A stretch of DNA of 64,000 nt from Streptomyces sp. CC228A (GTDB taxonomy: Bacteria > Actinomycetota > Actinomycetes > Streptomycetales > Streptomycetaceae): contig NZ_JAJPUI010000006.1 of assembly GCF_021390935.1 (NCBI RefSeq), positions 1-64,000 on the forward strand. Reading direction: 5' to 3'. Below are positions 43,797 to 52,230 of the stretch, piece after piece. The position numbers were made by a program, and so were the translations under genes. How positions within the stretch are numbered: position 1 is the stretch's first letter; each line of letters starts with the position of its first letter. Under the pieces are notes generated by a model that was not told the origin of the DNA, did not search any database, and saw only the letters and a program-made list of their open reading frames with translations.

Positions 43797-44449
43797 GTCG
43801 GCTCCTCCAGGACGGCCAGGATGGGTGGGAAGATCGTATCGACGGGGATGAATCGGGGCACCGCGTTTCTGGGTACCCACATGACGTCGATGTTCTCGGC
43901 CGCGTCGCTGTTGGTGGCTTCACCCGCCAGGTACTCGCAGAGGAAGTACTCGCACAGCACGCCGGTGACGGGATGGAGGCGGTTCCCCAGGTGCTGGCGG
44001 ACCGCGCAGTGGACACCCGTCTCGTTCAGCGTCTCCCGCACGGTGGTGGTTTCCGCCCGGCCGCCCGGCTTGATGACCCCAGCCGGGAACTGCCACGTGA
44101 TTCCAACGGCGTCGTCGTCCCGTCGGCAGACAAGCAGGACGTCACTGCCACGGAGGACCACGGCGATGGCCACGCGGAGTACCTGCGCGCCGACGGGCGT
44201 CAGGTCCGAGGCCCGGCCCTTCGCCAGCAGTAGAGCGAAGCGCTGCCGTGCCGCATCGGAAGCCTGTTCATGAGCGGTGTCGAGGAGTTGCTGCATCTCC
44301 CTGCGGGGCACGACGTTCTCGTCAGCGTGCCAGGCGGCAACGGTCCTCACGCCAATGCCCAACCTCGCGGCGAACTGCTCGTTGCTCAGACGTAGGGCGG
44401 CCTGCAGCAGGCAGGCGTACTGGCCGGTCCAGCGCTCAATCACGTCCAC
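43793..44449 (-). CDS. Helix-turn-helix-NUDIX fusion protein
   Basis: 218 aa. Residues about 15-60 form an XRE-type HTH (LRLSNEQFAARLGIGVRTVA then AWHADENVVPRREMQQ). Residues 85-218 form a NUDIX domain with GITWQFPAGVIKPGGRAETT and VRETLNETGVHC as the box; here one Glu of the REx2EE motif is Asn. The start GTG has GAGGAGGGAG upstream. HTH-NUDIX proteins such as NrtR-type regulators sense nucleotide metabolites, so this is a candidate ligand-responsive regulator of the cluster. Confidence 0.8.
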   Translation of the reverse strand: MDVIERWTGQYACLLQAALRLSNEQFAARLGIGVRTVAAWHADENVVPRREMQQLLDTAHEQASDAARQRFALLLAKGRASDLTPVGAQVLRVAIAVVLRGSDVLLVCRRDDDAVGITWQFPAGVIKPGGRAETTTVRETLNETGVHCAVRQHLGNRLHPVTGVLCEYFLCEYLAGEATNSDAAENIDVMWVPRNAVPRFIPVDTIFPPILAVLEEPT

Positions 44450-44860
44450 GAAGCCGCTCCCTCCTCGCCGCCGCTGTCGGTGCAGGAACTCGTGTGTCGA
44501 AAGTGCACTCCCACTGCACTGGTACTTCATGGTCGTGCAGGGAGAACCCCGGAAGAATCACTTTCACCAGGGCGAAGGAATCACCCGACACAGGCTGGGT
44601 CCCTGGAAGGCGTGTGTGAGGCGCGAAGGCGCCGGATGACCACAAGGAGATTTTAGGTGCGCATCCCCGACAGATAGCAGGTACACGGAAGTTGGCCGAA
44701 TTGGGACTCCCGGCTTGGCGAGAAGGCGGCACCACATGGGTTGGGTCCAGCATCCGGAGCCTCTCCGCACGGCCAAACCGCCCCGCCAGCGCCGGTAACC
44801 TCAGCCAGTGACGGCTGATTGCCCGTCACGTTCGGTTTCCGGCAAGGCGAAAGGGAGTCA
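44450..44860. promoter_or_regulatory. Divergent control region of the nucleotide-enzyme cluster
   Basis: 411 bp separate the HTH-NUDIX gene (leftward) and the NDK-like gene (rightward). It is AT-richer around 44520-44600 and 44650-44700 (AAGGAGATTTTAGGTGCGC), and contains a GGCGCGAAGGCGCC symmetric element near 44625. The two arms of the cluster are probably co-regulated from here. No gene was recognised. Confidence 0.45.
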
Positions 44861-45370
44861 ATGGCCGAGGTTCAGGCACACACTGTCGAGCGCACGCTCG
44901 TCCTACTCAAGCCCGATGCGCTGGCGCGTGGCCTGGCAGGAAGGATCATCGCTCGTTTCGAGGATGCCGCACTGAAGATCGTCGGCACCAAGATGAAGTG
45001 GATGGACGAGGAATTCACCCGCCGGCACTACTTCGACCTGGAGGAACGGCTGGGTTCGGAGGTCTACAACCTCACGGCGACGTTCATGCAGCAGGGGCCG
45101 GTCATCGCCCTCGTGCTGGAGGGCTTCGACGCCATCGCCACAGTCCGCAAGATCGTCGGTAGCACCTATCCGAACGAGGCCCCGGCGGGCACGGTGCGGG
45201 GCGACTTCTCGCACTACAGCGCGGCGGCGAGCATCGCCTCGGGCAAGGCGGTCGCGAACCTCGTGCATGCCTCCGGCAACGCGGAGGAGGCGAAGCAGGA
45301 GGTGGAGCTGTGGTTCGACAAGAGCGAGCTGCAGGACTACAAGACGCTGGCTGAGATCTACACGTACTAG
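44861..45370 (+). CDS. Nucleoside-diphosphate-kinase-like protein
   Basis: 169 aa with AAGGCGAAAGGGAGTCA upstream of the ATG. TLVLLKPDALARGLAGRIIA and GTVRGDFSHYS match NDK. NLVHASGN holds the phosphorylatable His, although the canonical NxIHGSD sequence is altered and the protein is about 30 residues longer than housekeeping NDK. A divergent accessory paralogue, likely with a specialised phosphoryl acceptor. Confidence 0.85.
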   Translation: MAEVQAHTVERTLVLLKPDALARGLAGRIIARFEDAALKIVGTKMKWMDEEFTRRHYFDLEERLGSEVYNLTATFMQQGPVIALVLEGFDAIATVRKIVGSTYPNEAPAGTVRGDFSHYSAAASIASGKAVANLVHASGNAEEAKQEVELWFDKSELQDYKTLAEIYTY

Positions 45371-45450
45371 TAGCGGGTCACGGCGCCACCGCGGGGACGC
45401 CGAGGCGTTGATCACCACTGGGGCACGACCGTCTGATTCGAGAGGGCACC

Positions 45451-45750
45451 ATGACCAACCCGACCCGCCTGGCCTCCACCGACGAACTGGAGTCGATCTT
45501 CCAGCGTGAGCTGGCGACCGACCGGTGGGCGGCCACCGAGACCGCGTACGCCCTGGCACTGCGCCACCGCGACCTGGGCGACTGGCCCGCGTCGCGTGAG
45601 TGGGCCGAGCAGTGCCTGCGTCTACTGGAGGGATTCCCCAGCGAGACGGAAGAGCAGGTCGCCACCGGCCGCACGTCGGTCGGGGGCGTCCAGCTGCCGA
45701 CGTACCTGCACTCGGGTGTCATCCAGGAGCGCTTCGGCGCCTTCGGCTGA
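45451..45750 (+). CDS. Conserved hypothetical, 99 aa
   Basis: MTNPTRLASTDELESIFQRE is followed by a TPR-like helical pair (WAATETAYALALRHRDLGDW, ASREWAEQCLRLLEGF) and the end VGGVQLPTYLHSGVIQERFG. It has GAGAGGGCACC upstream of the ATG. No family recognised. It lies between the NDK and CYTH genes in the same direction, so it is probably part of the operon, perhaps a scaffold or adaptor. Confidence 0.65.
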   Translation: MTNPTRLASTDELESIFQRELATDRWAATETAYALALRHRDLGDWPASREWAEQCLRLLEGFPSETEEQVATGRTSVGGVQLPTYLHSGVIQERFGAFG

Positions 45751-45908
45751 CCCACACAGTTACACCAGGGTGATGCGGCCGGCACCCGCATCGGCCGCAT
45801 CACCCGTGCTCAACCACCAACCCCATAGCGATCGCCCGACCGGACAGGCCCCCTCATGGCAGGGTCCGGGTGGCTTCGCCATGTCTGAAACGAGGAGGCA
45901 GCAGCCCC

Positions 45909-46493
45909 GTGGCCGTCGAGATCGAAATGCGTGCCCGCTTCACCAAGGAGGTCCGCGACCAGCTCGTCACCCGCCTGAAGGCGGACGGAGAGGACCTGGG
46001 CCCCGATGACAAGCACATCTACTTCTACGTGCTCCCCGACCAGCTCCTGAAGGTCACCGACAGCACCACGGCCGGCACGGCCAAGATCACCCTCAAGGGA
46101 AGCAAGATCGGGCAGGGTGCCGCCTTCGCCGAGACCGAGTTCCCCATCGCCCGCGACGACGTCCCGGCCGCAGTGAAGGTGTTCAACGCCCTCGGCTTCG
46201 AGACGGCGATGCACGAGGCGTTCAACCTCCGCCACAACTTCCGCTTCGACGGCGTCGAGATCGCGGTCAAGTGGAGTGAGGCGTGGGGTTACCACGCCGA
46301 GTTCGAGGTCCTGCTGGAGGACGGCGCCCCGGACGCCGCCCGAGCCGAGGCGGAAGCCAAGATCACGGATGTCGCCGCGGCACTTGGCGTGACCTTGATG
46401 ACGGAGCAGGAGCTGGCCGACTTCACCGCCGCCTTCGAGGCGGCCGAGAAGGAGCGCAAGGAGCGCGAGCAGCAGGCCGCGCCCATCCGGTAG
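45909..46493 (+). CDS. CYTH-domain phosphohydrolase/cyclase-like protein
   Basis: 194 aa from GTG with GAGGAGGCAGCAGCCCC upstream. The N-terminal VEIEMRAR strand is a variant of the CYTH signature ExExK. KITLKG, ETEFPI, NLRHNFRFDGVEIAVKWSEA and YHAEFEVLLED are the alternating charged strands of the triphosphate tunnel. Such enzymes bind triphosphate substrates (thiamine triphosphate, tripolyphosphate or ATP). The substrate here is unknown. Confidence 0.75.
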   Translation: MAVEIEMRARFTKEVRDQLVTRLKADGEDLGPDDKHIYFYVLPDQLLKVTDSTTAGTAKITLKGSKIGQGAAFAETEFPIARDDVPAAVKVFNALGFETAMHEAFNLRHNFRFDGVEIAVKWSEAWGYHAEFEVLLEDGAPDAARAEAEAKITDVAAALGVTLMTEQELADFTAAFEAAEKERKEREQQAAPIR

Positions 46494-46532
46494 GGAACAT
46501 CACCGCGGAGACCACCAAGGGGGTGGGCACGA

Positions 46533-47297
46533 ATGAGCACGACCCCGTTGACCGCAACTCTGATCGACCTGGCTGCCCATGGGCAGCTCCCGCTTCACCA
46601 GCACATGGACCACGCCACCATCGAGTGGATCAGCGACAACAGGCCCGACCTCCCGCCGAAGCCGCATCTGGCGTTACGCCCACAGTCGAAGGAACTCTTC
46701 ACGCACGGCGGGCCGCCCACCCGGTGGTGGGCCGACCCCCGTCTGTACACGTCGCTCCACGGCGTCCGGCACGCTATGAGGACAGCGGCGCTGGCCGCTG
46801 TCCTCGCCGAGGCTAACGGTCTGGACGACATCGACACCGCCACGGCCGTCCTCGCCGCCGCCGTACACGACTGCCAGCGGCGCCACGACAAGGACGACCG
46901 CGGACACGGCGCCCGCGCGGCCATCTGGCTCGCCGCGAACGCCGACACCGTCTGGGGCCACTTCGGCCTGACCGCCACACCGCGTCGGATCATTCAGGCG
47001 GCTACCGCCATCCGCCTGCACGACGTCCCGTACGAGGCGTTCACCGCAGACGACCAGCACGACCACGCCCGGGCCGAGCGCATCACCGACGTGGTGAAGG
47101 CCGCCGACGCCCTGGACCGCTACCGCCTGCCGAAACTCAAGTGGTGGCCGGACGCCCAGTACGTACGCGAGCCCGCCTTTGACCAGCTGCGCGCGCTCGC
47201 CTTCGACCTGGTCCTCACCTCCGAACGGGCCTACCTCGCAGGGGCCAGCGGCACCGCGGCCGTCCGCTACGCGCTCGCCGAGAAGGGCCTGGTCTGA
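46533..47297 (+). CDS. HD-domain phosphohydrolase
   Basis: 254 aa. HGVRHAMRTAALAAVLAEAN and AAAVHDCQRRHDKDD give the H...HD metal ligands of an HD domain. IRLHDVPYE and VVKAADALDRYRLPKLKW complete the fold. HD enzymes hydrolyse nucleotides or cyclic dinucleotides. It is two bases from the next gene, so the pair is co-translated. Confidence 0.8.
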   Translation: MSTTPLTATLIDLAAHGQLPLHQHMDHATIEWISDNRPDLPPKPHLALRPQSKELFTHGGPPTRWWADPRLYTSLHGVRHAMRTAALAAVLAEANGLDDIDTATAVLAAAVHDCQRRHDKDDRGHGARAAIWLAANADTVWGHFGLTATPRRIIQAATAIRLHDVPYEAFTADDQHDHARAERITDVVKAADALDRYRLPKLKWWPDAQYVREPAFDQLRALAFDLVLTSERAYLAGASGTAAVRYALAEKGLV

Positions 47298-47299
47298 CC

Positions 47300-48694
47300 A
47301 TGGACTTCCTCGACGCCTACCACCTCTGGGCAGACGCCCACGCCTTCTTCGGCTCCACACTCATCCCTACCTCGGTCGACCATTCCGACCCGCTCGCCAC
47401 CCAGGCTGCGGACTGGGACCGACGACTCGCGGAGGAAACCCCGAACGGCCACCTGCTGCGGCAGAATGCCCTCTTCGAGGCCCTGAGGGCCAGCGGCAAG
47501 CTCCACCTGCTGCACGTCACCCACGCCTTGGAGGAGATCAACCGGCAGGGAGTCCTCTACCCGTCGGGCGGGTGCCTCGTCGGAAGCATCTACTGCGCGC
47601 CGCTCACCGCGACCGAGCAGGGCTTCCGTATGCACAACCTCGGCGCCTACGTGCTGACGAAGGAGGCGCCGGCCTTCCTGGCCAAGCTCGGTGTCACTGA
47701 CCGCGTCCCCACCCCGCTGATCTTCGAGATCGACACCCCGCCGCAGGCGTATCGCGGGCTGGCGGGCGTGGACTACCTGCGGCTCGGCCTCATCCACCTG
47801 CAGATCTACAGCCACCTCGAATACCTGCTGAGCAAGAGCGAGCGCCACCAGCTGCGCGAGACCGTCGTCGGCCGCATCAAGAACTCGGCCACCTTCCTCG
47901 CCACCGCTGCCGCCGTCGCGTACCAGGGGGCCCAGGTCGACGCCGAGCCGTTCCTCCGGCTGCTCGTCGAGACGATCCCCCGCCTGCCGATCCTCGGCTA
48001 CCTGTACTTCGAAGCGGTCGCCGAGTACCTGATGCTCCACTCGGCCTCGCACCGCAGCCGCCGCCTGGCCGACCTCGGCGAGCTGAACAACTGGCTGTAC
48101 AAGGAGATGCTTTTCGCCTCCTTCCCTGCCATGGCCGGCAGGTTCAACCTCGCGAGGTTCCGTCCCCGCCCGAAGCAGCTCGCGGCGCTCATCCACCAGG
48201 TCGACCCGACCATCGACACCAGCCACGCGAGCACATACCTGGTGGAACGGATCAGCTACCTCGTAGCCGCCCGCCTTTTCGCGCCCGGCGACGCCCCCGA
48301 AGCGTGGCACCACACGCGCTGGGAGTTCGACTCCCTGGCCACGCCTCTCGGACCGCTCCTCGGCCACTTGATCCACCGGGAACTGCGCACATTCGGCCGC
48401 TACCCCGACTTCTACTTCTACTTCGACCAGCACAAGGCGTTGCAAGCCTGGAACTACTGGAACCACATGGACATCGTCGCCCCGTTCAACGGCACGATGC
48501 CCAAGGGCGAGGTCGGCATCAACCCGGCCTACCCCAACCTCGACTACCGCGTCTGGCGCGCCGAGCAGGACGAGGCCGGCCGCCTCCACCCGGCCGAAGA
48601 GCTCTCGCTGACCATTGCCCCGCGGCTGGTGGACATCAAGTACACGCTCATGCGCAACAACCAGTGGACCGCCCCCGCGCCCAGCGTCGCCTGA
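47300..48694 (+). CDS. Unknown 464-aa protein
   Basis: No family recognised. The protein begins MDFLDAYHLWADAHAFFG and is soluble. A region with GVLYPSGGCLVGSIYCAPLT and EQGFRMHNLGAYVLTKEAP looks like an enzyme core. The second half is helical and rich in aromatic residues (DFYFYFDQHKALQAWNYWNH). Its tight linkage to the HD, CYTH and methyltransferase genes suggests it is the defining component of the cluster. Confidence 0.7.
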   Translation: MDFLDAYHLWADAHAFFGSTLIPTSVDHSDPLATQAADWDRRLAEETPNGHLLRQNALFEALRASGKLHLLHVTHALEEINRQGVLYPSGGCLVGSIYCAPLTATEQGFRMHNLGAYVLTKEAPAFLAKLGVTDRVPTPLIFEIDTPPQAYRGLAGVDYLRLGLIHLQIYSHLEYLLSKSERHQLRETVVGRIKNSATFLATAAAVAYQGAQVDAEPFLRLLVETIPRLPILGYLYFEAVAEYLMLHSASHRSRRLADLGELNNWLYKEMLFASFPAMAGRFNLARFRPRPKQLAALIHQVDPTIDTSHASTYLVERISYLVAARLFAPGDAPEAWHHTRWEFDSLATPLGPLLGHLIHRELRTFGRYPDFYFYFDQHKALQAWNYWNHMDIVAPFNGTMPKGEVGINPAYPNLDYRVWRAEQDEAGRLHPAEELSLTIAPRLVDIKYTLMRNNQWTAPAPSVA

Positions 48695-48756
48695 TCACCC
48701 TCGCCGCCACGCGCGGCCCACCCATCCTGAGCAACCTCACACGCAGGAGATCCGTG

Positions 48757-49494
48757 ATGAGTCCCTCCGGCATGCCCTCCATCGACCTCCTCAGCCGGCA
48801 GATCAACGCCGTCCTCACCGACCCCGCCACCACACACGGCCTCGCCCGCTCGCTGCGAGCCGCTGCCAAGGAGATCGACCTCCACCGCCACCACCACGCC
48901 AGCCGCCGCGCCTGGCCCAACGGCCGCATCGACGACAAGCCCGCCAAGGTCCAGATCGGCGGCGGAGCCCACCGCATCGACGGCTTCTTCAACATCGACC
49001 TCGTTCCCCCGGCCGACCTCCTCTGGGACATCCGCGAAGGCATCCCCCTCCAGGACGACAGCACCGACGAGATCTTCTCCGAGCACTTCCTGGAACACAT
49101 CGACTACCCCCGCTCCGCCAAGCACTACGCCCGCGAGGCCCACCGCGTCCTCGTACGGGGCGGCCGGATCATCACTGGCGTCCCCGACGCCGCCTTCGCC
49201 CTGAGCCAGTACCCCGACCCCGTCGACGACTCCGACGAGACGATCGCCCGCTGGTACACCAAACGCGACTGCCGTGCCGACATCAACACCCGGCTCGACC
49301 TCGTCAACCTCGTCTTCCGCGACCAAGACGACGACCCGGCCTACACCCCGCACCTGTGGGCCTACGACCACGAGAAGCTCATCCAGCTCTTCACCGAAGC
49401 GGGCTTCACCAGCGTCGAGCCCTGGACCTTCGACCCCACCATGGCGAACCCCAAGCGCCGCTGGGGCAGCGTCTACGTCGTCGCCACGAAGTAG
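48757..49494 (+). CDS. SAM-dependent methyltransferase (type 11-like)
   Basis: 245 aa. The sequence KVQIGGGAHRIDGFFNIDLV is a variant glycine-rich motif I. IREGIPLQDDSTDEIFSEHF and LEHIDYPRSAKHYAREAHRV follow, then LVRGGRIITGVPDA, all typical of small class I methyltransferases. AGGAGA precedes the start; GTG 48754 is an alternative. The last gene of the rightward unit. The substrate may be the product of the other enzymes. Confidence 0.8.
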   Translation: MSPSGMPSIDLLSRQINAVLTDPATTHGLARSLRAAAKEIDLHRHHHASRRAWPNGRIDDKPAKVQIGGGAHRIDGFFNIDLVPPADLLWDIREGIPLQDDSTDEIFSEHFLEHIDYPRSAKHYAREAHRVLVRGGRIITGVPDAAFALSQYPDPVDDSDETIARWYTKRDCRADINTRLDLVNLVFRDQDDDPAYTPHLWAYDHEKLIQLFTEAGFTSVEPWTFDPTMANPKRRWGSVYVVATK

Positions 49495-49612
49495 CCCCTC
49501 AAGCAGCCCGCGGGTCCGGGATGCCCGTGCCTAGCCGCCCCGGACCCGCGGGCCTCCACCACGCCACGGCGCCACGCACTCGCCCGGCCACGCCGCCGAG
49601 GGAGGCACCCGC

Positions 49613-50143
49613 ATGAACCAGGTCCACCCGTCCATCAGCGAGCTGACCCTCGCTGCCACTCCCAACGCCGTCGCCTGGGCCCGCCGCCACACCGTCGACA
49701 TCCTCCAGCGCTGGCGCTTCCCGCCCGATGGCACCGAGGTCGCCCGACTCCTCATATCCGAGCTGGCCACCAACGCCATCCCGCACGCTCGGCCGACGGA
49801 GACGTCCGAAACCGCCACCGCTGAATCCGCCGGCCCCGGCACGATCGTTGTCAGGCTCTGGCCCACCGAAGGCGGCATCGTGCTCGCGGTCAGCGCCCCC
49901 GCCCCCCAGCCGCCAGTACCCCGCGCCGACGATGCCAGCGCTACCGGGGGCCGCGGACTCCTTCTCGTCCAGGCCATGGCCACCCGCTGGGGCTACTACC
50001 AGCCGCGGCCCCGATCAGGAAAGACCGTGTGGGCAGAGGTACCCCCTCGGCCCAAGCCCGGCCTCGGCGGGCCAGACGCTGGCGGCCACCGAGCCGCCCC
50101 CATTCTCATCGGGCGCGTCCTGACCGGCCTACGCGAGCTGTAG
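49613..50143 (+). CDS. Anti-sigma-type ATP-binding protein (HATPase_c_2)
   Basis: 176 aa with GAGGGAGGCACCCGC before the ATG. ARLLISELATNAIPHA is the N box of RsbW-like histidine-kinase ATPases and GGRGLLLVQAMATRWG the G box. Streptomyces carries dozens of such stand-alone ATPases, usually anti-sigma or signalling proteins. No partner sigma factor is adjacent. Confidence 0.8.
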   Translation: MNQVHPSISELTLAATPNAVAWARRHTVDILQRWRFPPDGTEVARLLISELATNAIPHARPTETSETATAESAGPGTIVVRLWPTEGGIVLAVSAPAPQPPVPRADDASATGGRGLLLVQAMATRWGYYQPRPRSGKTVWAEVPPRPKPGLGGPDAGGHRAAPILIGRVLTGLREL

Positions 50144-50191
50144 TTCCCCTCACCATAGGCTGTGAGAGTACCGATGGCCGCGGCTTGCGTG

Positions 50192-50752
50192 TCAGTGGCG
50201 TTCAGCATCGCACTGTTGGAGCAGTGCTGCGATGACACTGCCAGCGCTCTCACCGTTGCGCAGTCGGCTTCGAGCGGTAGTGCCATCGATTCGAGTCTCC
50301 AGGACGTCTGCAGTAATTCCGTGGGCTCGCAGTTGCTCGACGACGTGGGGATTGCGCACGCCAACAAGCGCCGCCCACCCGAGTACCTCCGCCCGTCCTG
50401 CGCAACCGGTCCTACCCCAGGCCCGCGCCAGATTCCAGGCGGCGCCACGGTCACAGCCGGGAAGCGTGGCCAGAGCGAGCTGGAACACGAGCGCTTCGAC
50501 GCTCGGTTCTGTCGGCCTCCTGTAGCCCTGACGCGACCTCCGCTGCCCAGTGGTCTTATGCAGTGGCTTCCGACCCAGCCCGAGGTCGAGGCCCTCCGCC
50601 CGTGCGATGTCGGCCGCAGAGGAGGGCCTCGTCCGACGTCGAGGCATGTCCGCCGGCGTGGGGATCTTGGCCAAGGGCGCAGGAGCGGGCTCAGAACGCA
50701 GGAGACGGTAGATCGCGGCTGCTTCGGCATCGTGGCTGAAGTCGGGATGCAT
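50192..50752 (-). CDS. Unknown 186-aa protein behind an attenuator-like leader
   Basis: The start MHPDFSHDAEAAAIYRLL follows AAAGGCAGGTCTCCC. The N-terminal half is basic and Pro-rich (PRRRTRPSSAADIARAEG, KPLHKTTGQRRSRQGYRR). The C-terminal half is helical and more conserved-looking (WNLARAWGRTGCAGRAEVLG, VVEQLRAHGITADVLETR). No family recognised. The frame continues upstream in phase to 50935 through two hairpins. Confidence 0.5.
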   Translation of the reverse strand: MHPDFSHDAEAAAIYRLLRSEPAPAPLAKIPTPADMPRRRTRPSSAADIARAEGLDLGLGRKPLHKTTGQRRSRQGYRRPTEPSVEALVFQLALATLPGCDRGAAWNLARAWGRTGCAGRAEVLGWAALVGVRNPHVVEQLRAHGITADVLETRIDGTTARSRLRNGESAGSVIAALLQQCDAERH

Positions 50753-50935
50753 GGGAGACCTGCCTTTCGAGAGCCCGCTGGTGTGGGCATGCGAAAGGCC
50801 CCGTTCGCTGCCGAACGGGGCCTTGGGAAGAGGAAGGTGAGGCGATGGACCGGGAGGCGGCGCCTCGGACCGGACATAAAAAAGGGCGAGGAGTGAACTC
50901 CTTCGCCCTGCTACGTGCACGCTACTTTCGGGCAT
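50753..50935 (-). promoter_or_regulatory. Leader with two tandem hairpins, possible attenuator
   Basis: Reading leftward, a hairpin at 50883-50909 (GGGCGAAGGAG/CTCCTCGCCC) is followed by TTTTTT, a textbook intrinsic terminator. A second perfect 13-bp stem AAGGCCCCGTTCG/CGAACGGGGCCTT lies at 50795-50824, just before the gene. A short leader frame beginning at 50935 (MPESSVHVAGRRSS) covers the first stem. There is no gene upstream for these terminators to serve, so transcription attenuation of the 186-aa gene is a reasonable inference. Confidence 0.5.
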
Positions 50936-51282
50936 GCGTGATATGCCGACAGAGCGTAGGCGCTAACCACCGCCCGCGCAACCCCTCGTCAGCTAGCTCT
51001 GCGTTCACGGCCGCCTCGCGCTGGCGGCTCCGCTACCCGGCCGGGTAGCTGCGGGAGCAACTGATTGCCACCTTGATCGCACCCGTCCGACCAGGGTTGC
51101 TGCGCGTTACCACCTCGCTACCTGGAGGCTACCTCGGAGCGGGACGACCCTCCCACCTGGGCTTGAAGCCCTGGACAGGCAGGCGCACACTGAAAGCAGC
51201 CATTTTATGCCATATATCCGCAAAGCACCGAACGGCCACAGGCGCCACCGCCTCACCGGCGCGCCGGGCCGGTGGAGGCATC
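50936..51282. promoter_or_regulatory. Divergent region with 18-bp perfect palindrome
   Basis: Between the leader and the rightward three-gene operon lies GCTACCCGGCCGGGTAGC (51032-51049), a perfect 18-bp palindrome and likely operator. The AT-rich segment GCAGCCATTTTATGCCATAT near 51197-51217 may be a promoter element. No gene was found; the upstream in-frame extension from 51073 lacks a ribosome binding site. Confidence 0.5.
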
Positions 51283-52230
51283 ATGGTCAGGCAGAAGATC
51301 GTCAGCCCGTTCCCGAAGCAGTTCAGTGACCGGCAATGGGCTCGCTACATCAAGCAGGGCCGCGACCTGGTGCAAGAAGAGACGAGCATCCAGTTCCAGC
51401 TCGGTGACTTGACCCTGAAGATGGTGCCGAGCCAGCGGAACGGCGGCAATCGGGGCGTCTTCCCCATCATGGACCGATTCGCTGACTCCATCGGTATCAA
51501 CGTCCACACACTGCTCGGATATCGATTCACGGCGTCCCACTGGCCTCCGGAGAAGCGAGCGCCCGGCGTCTCATGGTCGATACACCGCGCCCTGGAATCA
51601 CTGAACGACCGCTTTGAGCTGATACACAACCCACCTCGCGGGATGGAACGCTGGACCGAGGACAAGGCCCTCAGCTACGCCGGGCGCCTCCCGCACCGTC
51701 CGCTGACCAAGGCAGAGAAGCTCGACCGAGTCCGAGTGATCTTGGACCAGGACGAGAGTGCCGCGGAAGCGGTCGGGGAGCTGATCCGGCGACCTGACGT
51801 GGCTCACCGGGTCATGGGCGACACCTCTAACCAGCGCATCCTGTACCGCGCCCACCATGAGCAGCGTATGCAGGCCGCCCAGGCCCGGTTCGCCGCGGCC
51901 CATGAAGAGGAGGAACAGGAGGAGGAGGTCGAAGAGGCCGCCACCAAGCGAGAGATGCGCCGCCGCGAGCCAGCGGTGGATTACACCCGCGCATCGAGCG
52001 AAGTGCTCGAACTGATCGGGGTCGGCACGAGCTTCTTGGTTGAGATGCAGCGACTGATCCCAGGTCTACACGTGGCCGAGTTCACTGACCGCGAAGTGCG
52101 CGCGGTCTTGGACAACCACCGTCGCATCCGAGCAGCACTGGATTGGTGTGACAGCGTCGTCACGACTGGCGACAAGACGATGGACGAGGAGCTGGCACGC
52201 ATCCTCGAAGAAGGCGATGACTCGATATGA
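51283..52230 (+). CDS. DUF6192-like plasmid/ICE-associated protein
   Basis: 315 aa from MVRQKIVSPFPKQFSDRQWA, with GGAGGCATC upstream. The middle (SIHRALESLNDRFELIHNPP, ELIRRPDVAHRVMGDTSNQR) resembles actinobacterial DUF6192 proteins that accompany RacP. An acidic run EEEEQEEEVEEA near residues 207-218 precedes the helical C-terminus. Probably DNA- or replicon-associated; the exact role is unknown. Overlaps the RacP-like gene by ATGA. Confidence 0.55.
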   Translation: MVRQKIVSPFPKQFSDRQWARYIKQGRDLVQEETSIQFQLGDLTLKMVPSQRNGGNRGVFPIMDRFADSIGINVHTLLGYRFTASHWPPEKRAPGVSWSIHRALESLNDRFELIHNPPRGMERWTEDKALSYAGRLPHRPLTKAEKLDRVRVILDQDESAAEAVGELIRRPDVAHRVMGDTSNQRILYRAHHEQRMQAAQARFAAAHEEEEQEEEVEEAATKREMRRREPAVDYTRASSEVLELIGVGTSFLVEMQRLIPGLHVAEFTDREVRAVLDNHRRIRAALDWCDSVVTTGDKTMDEELARILEEGDDSI

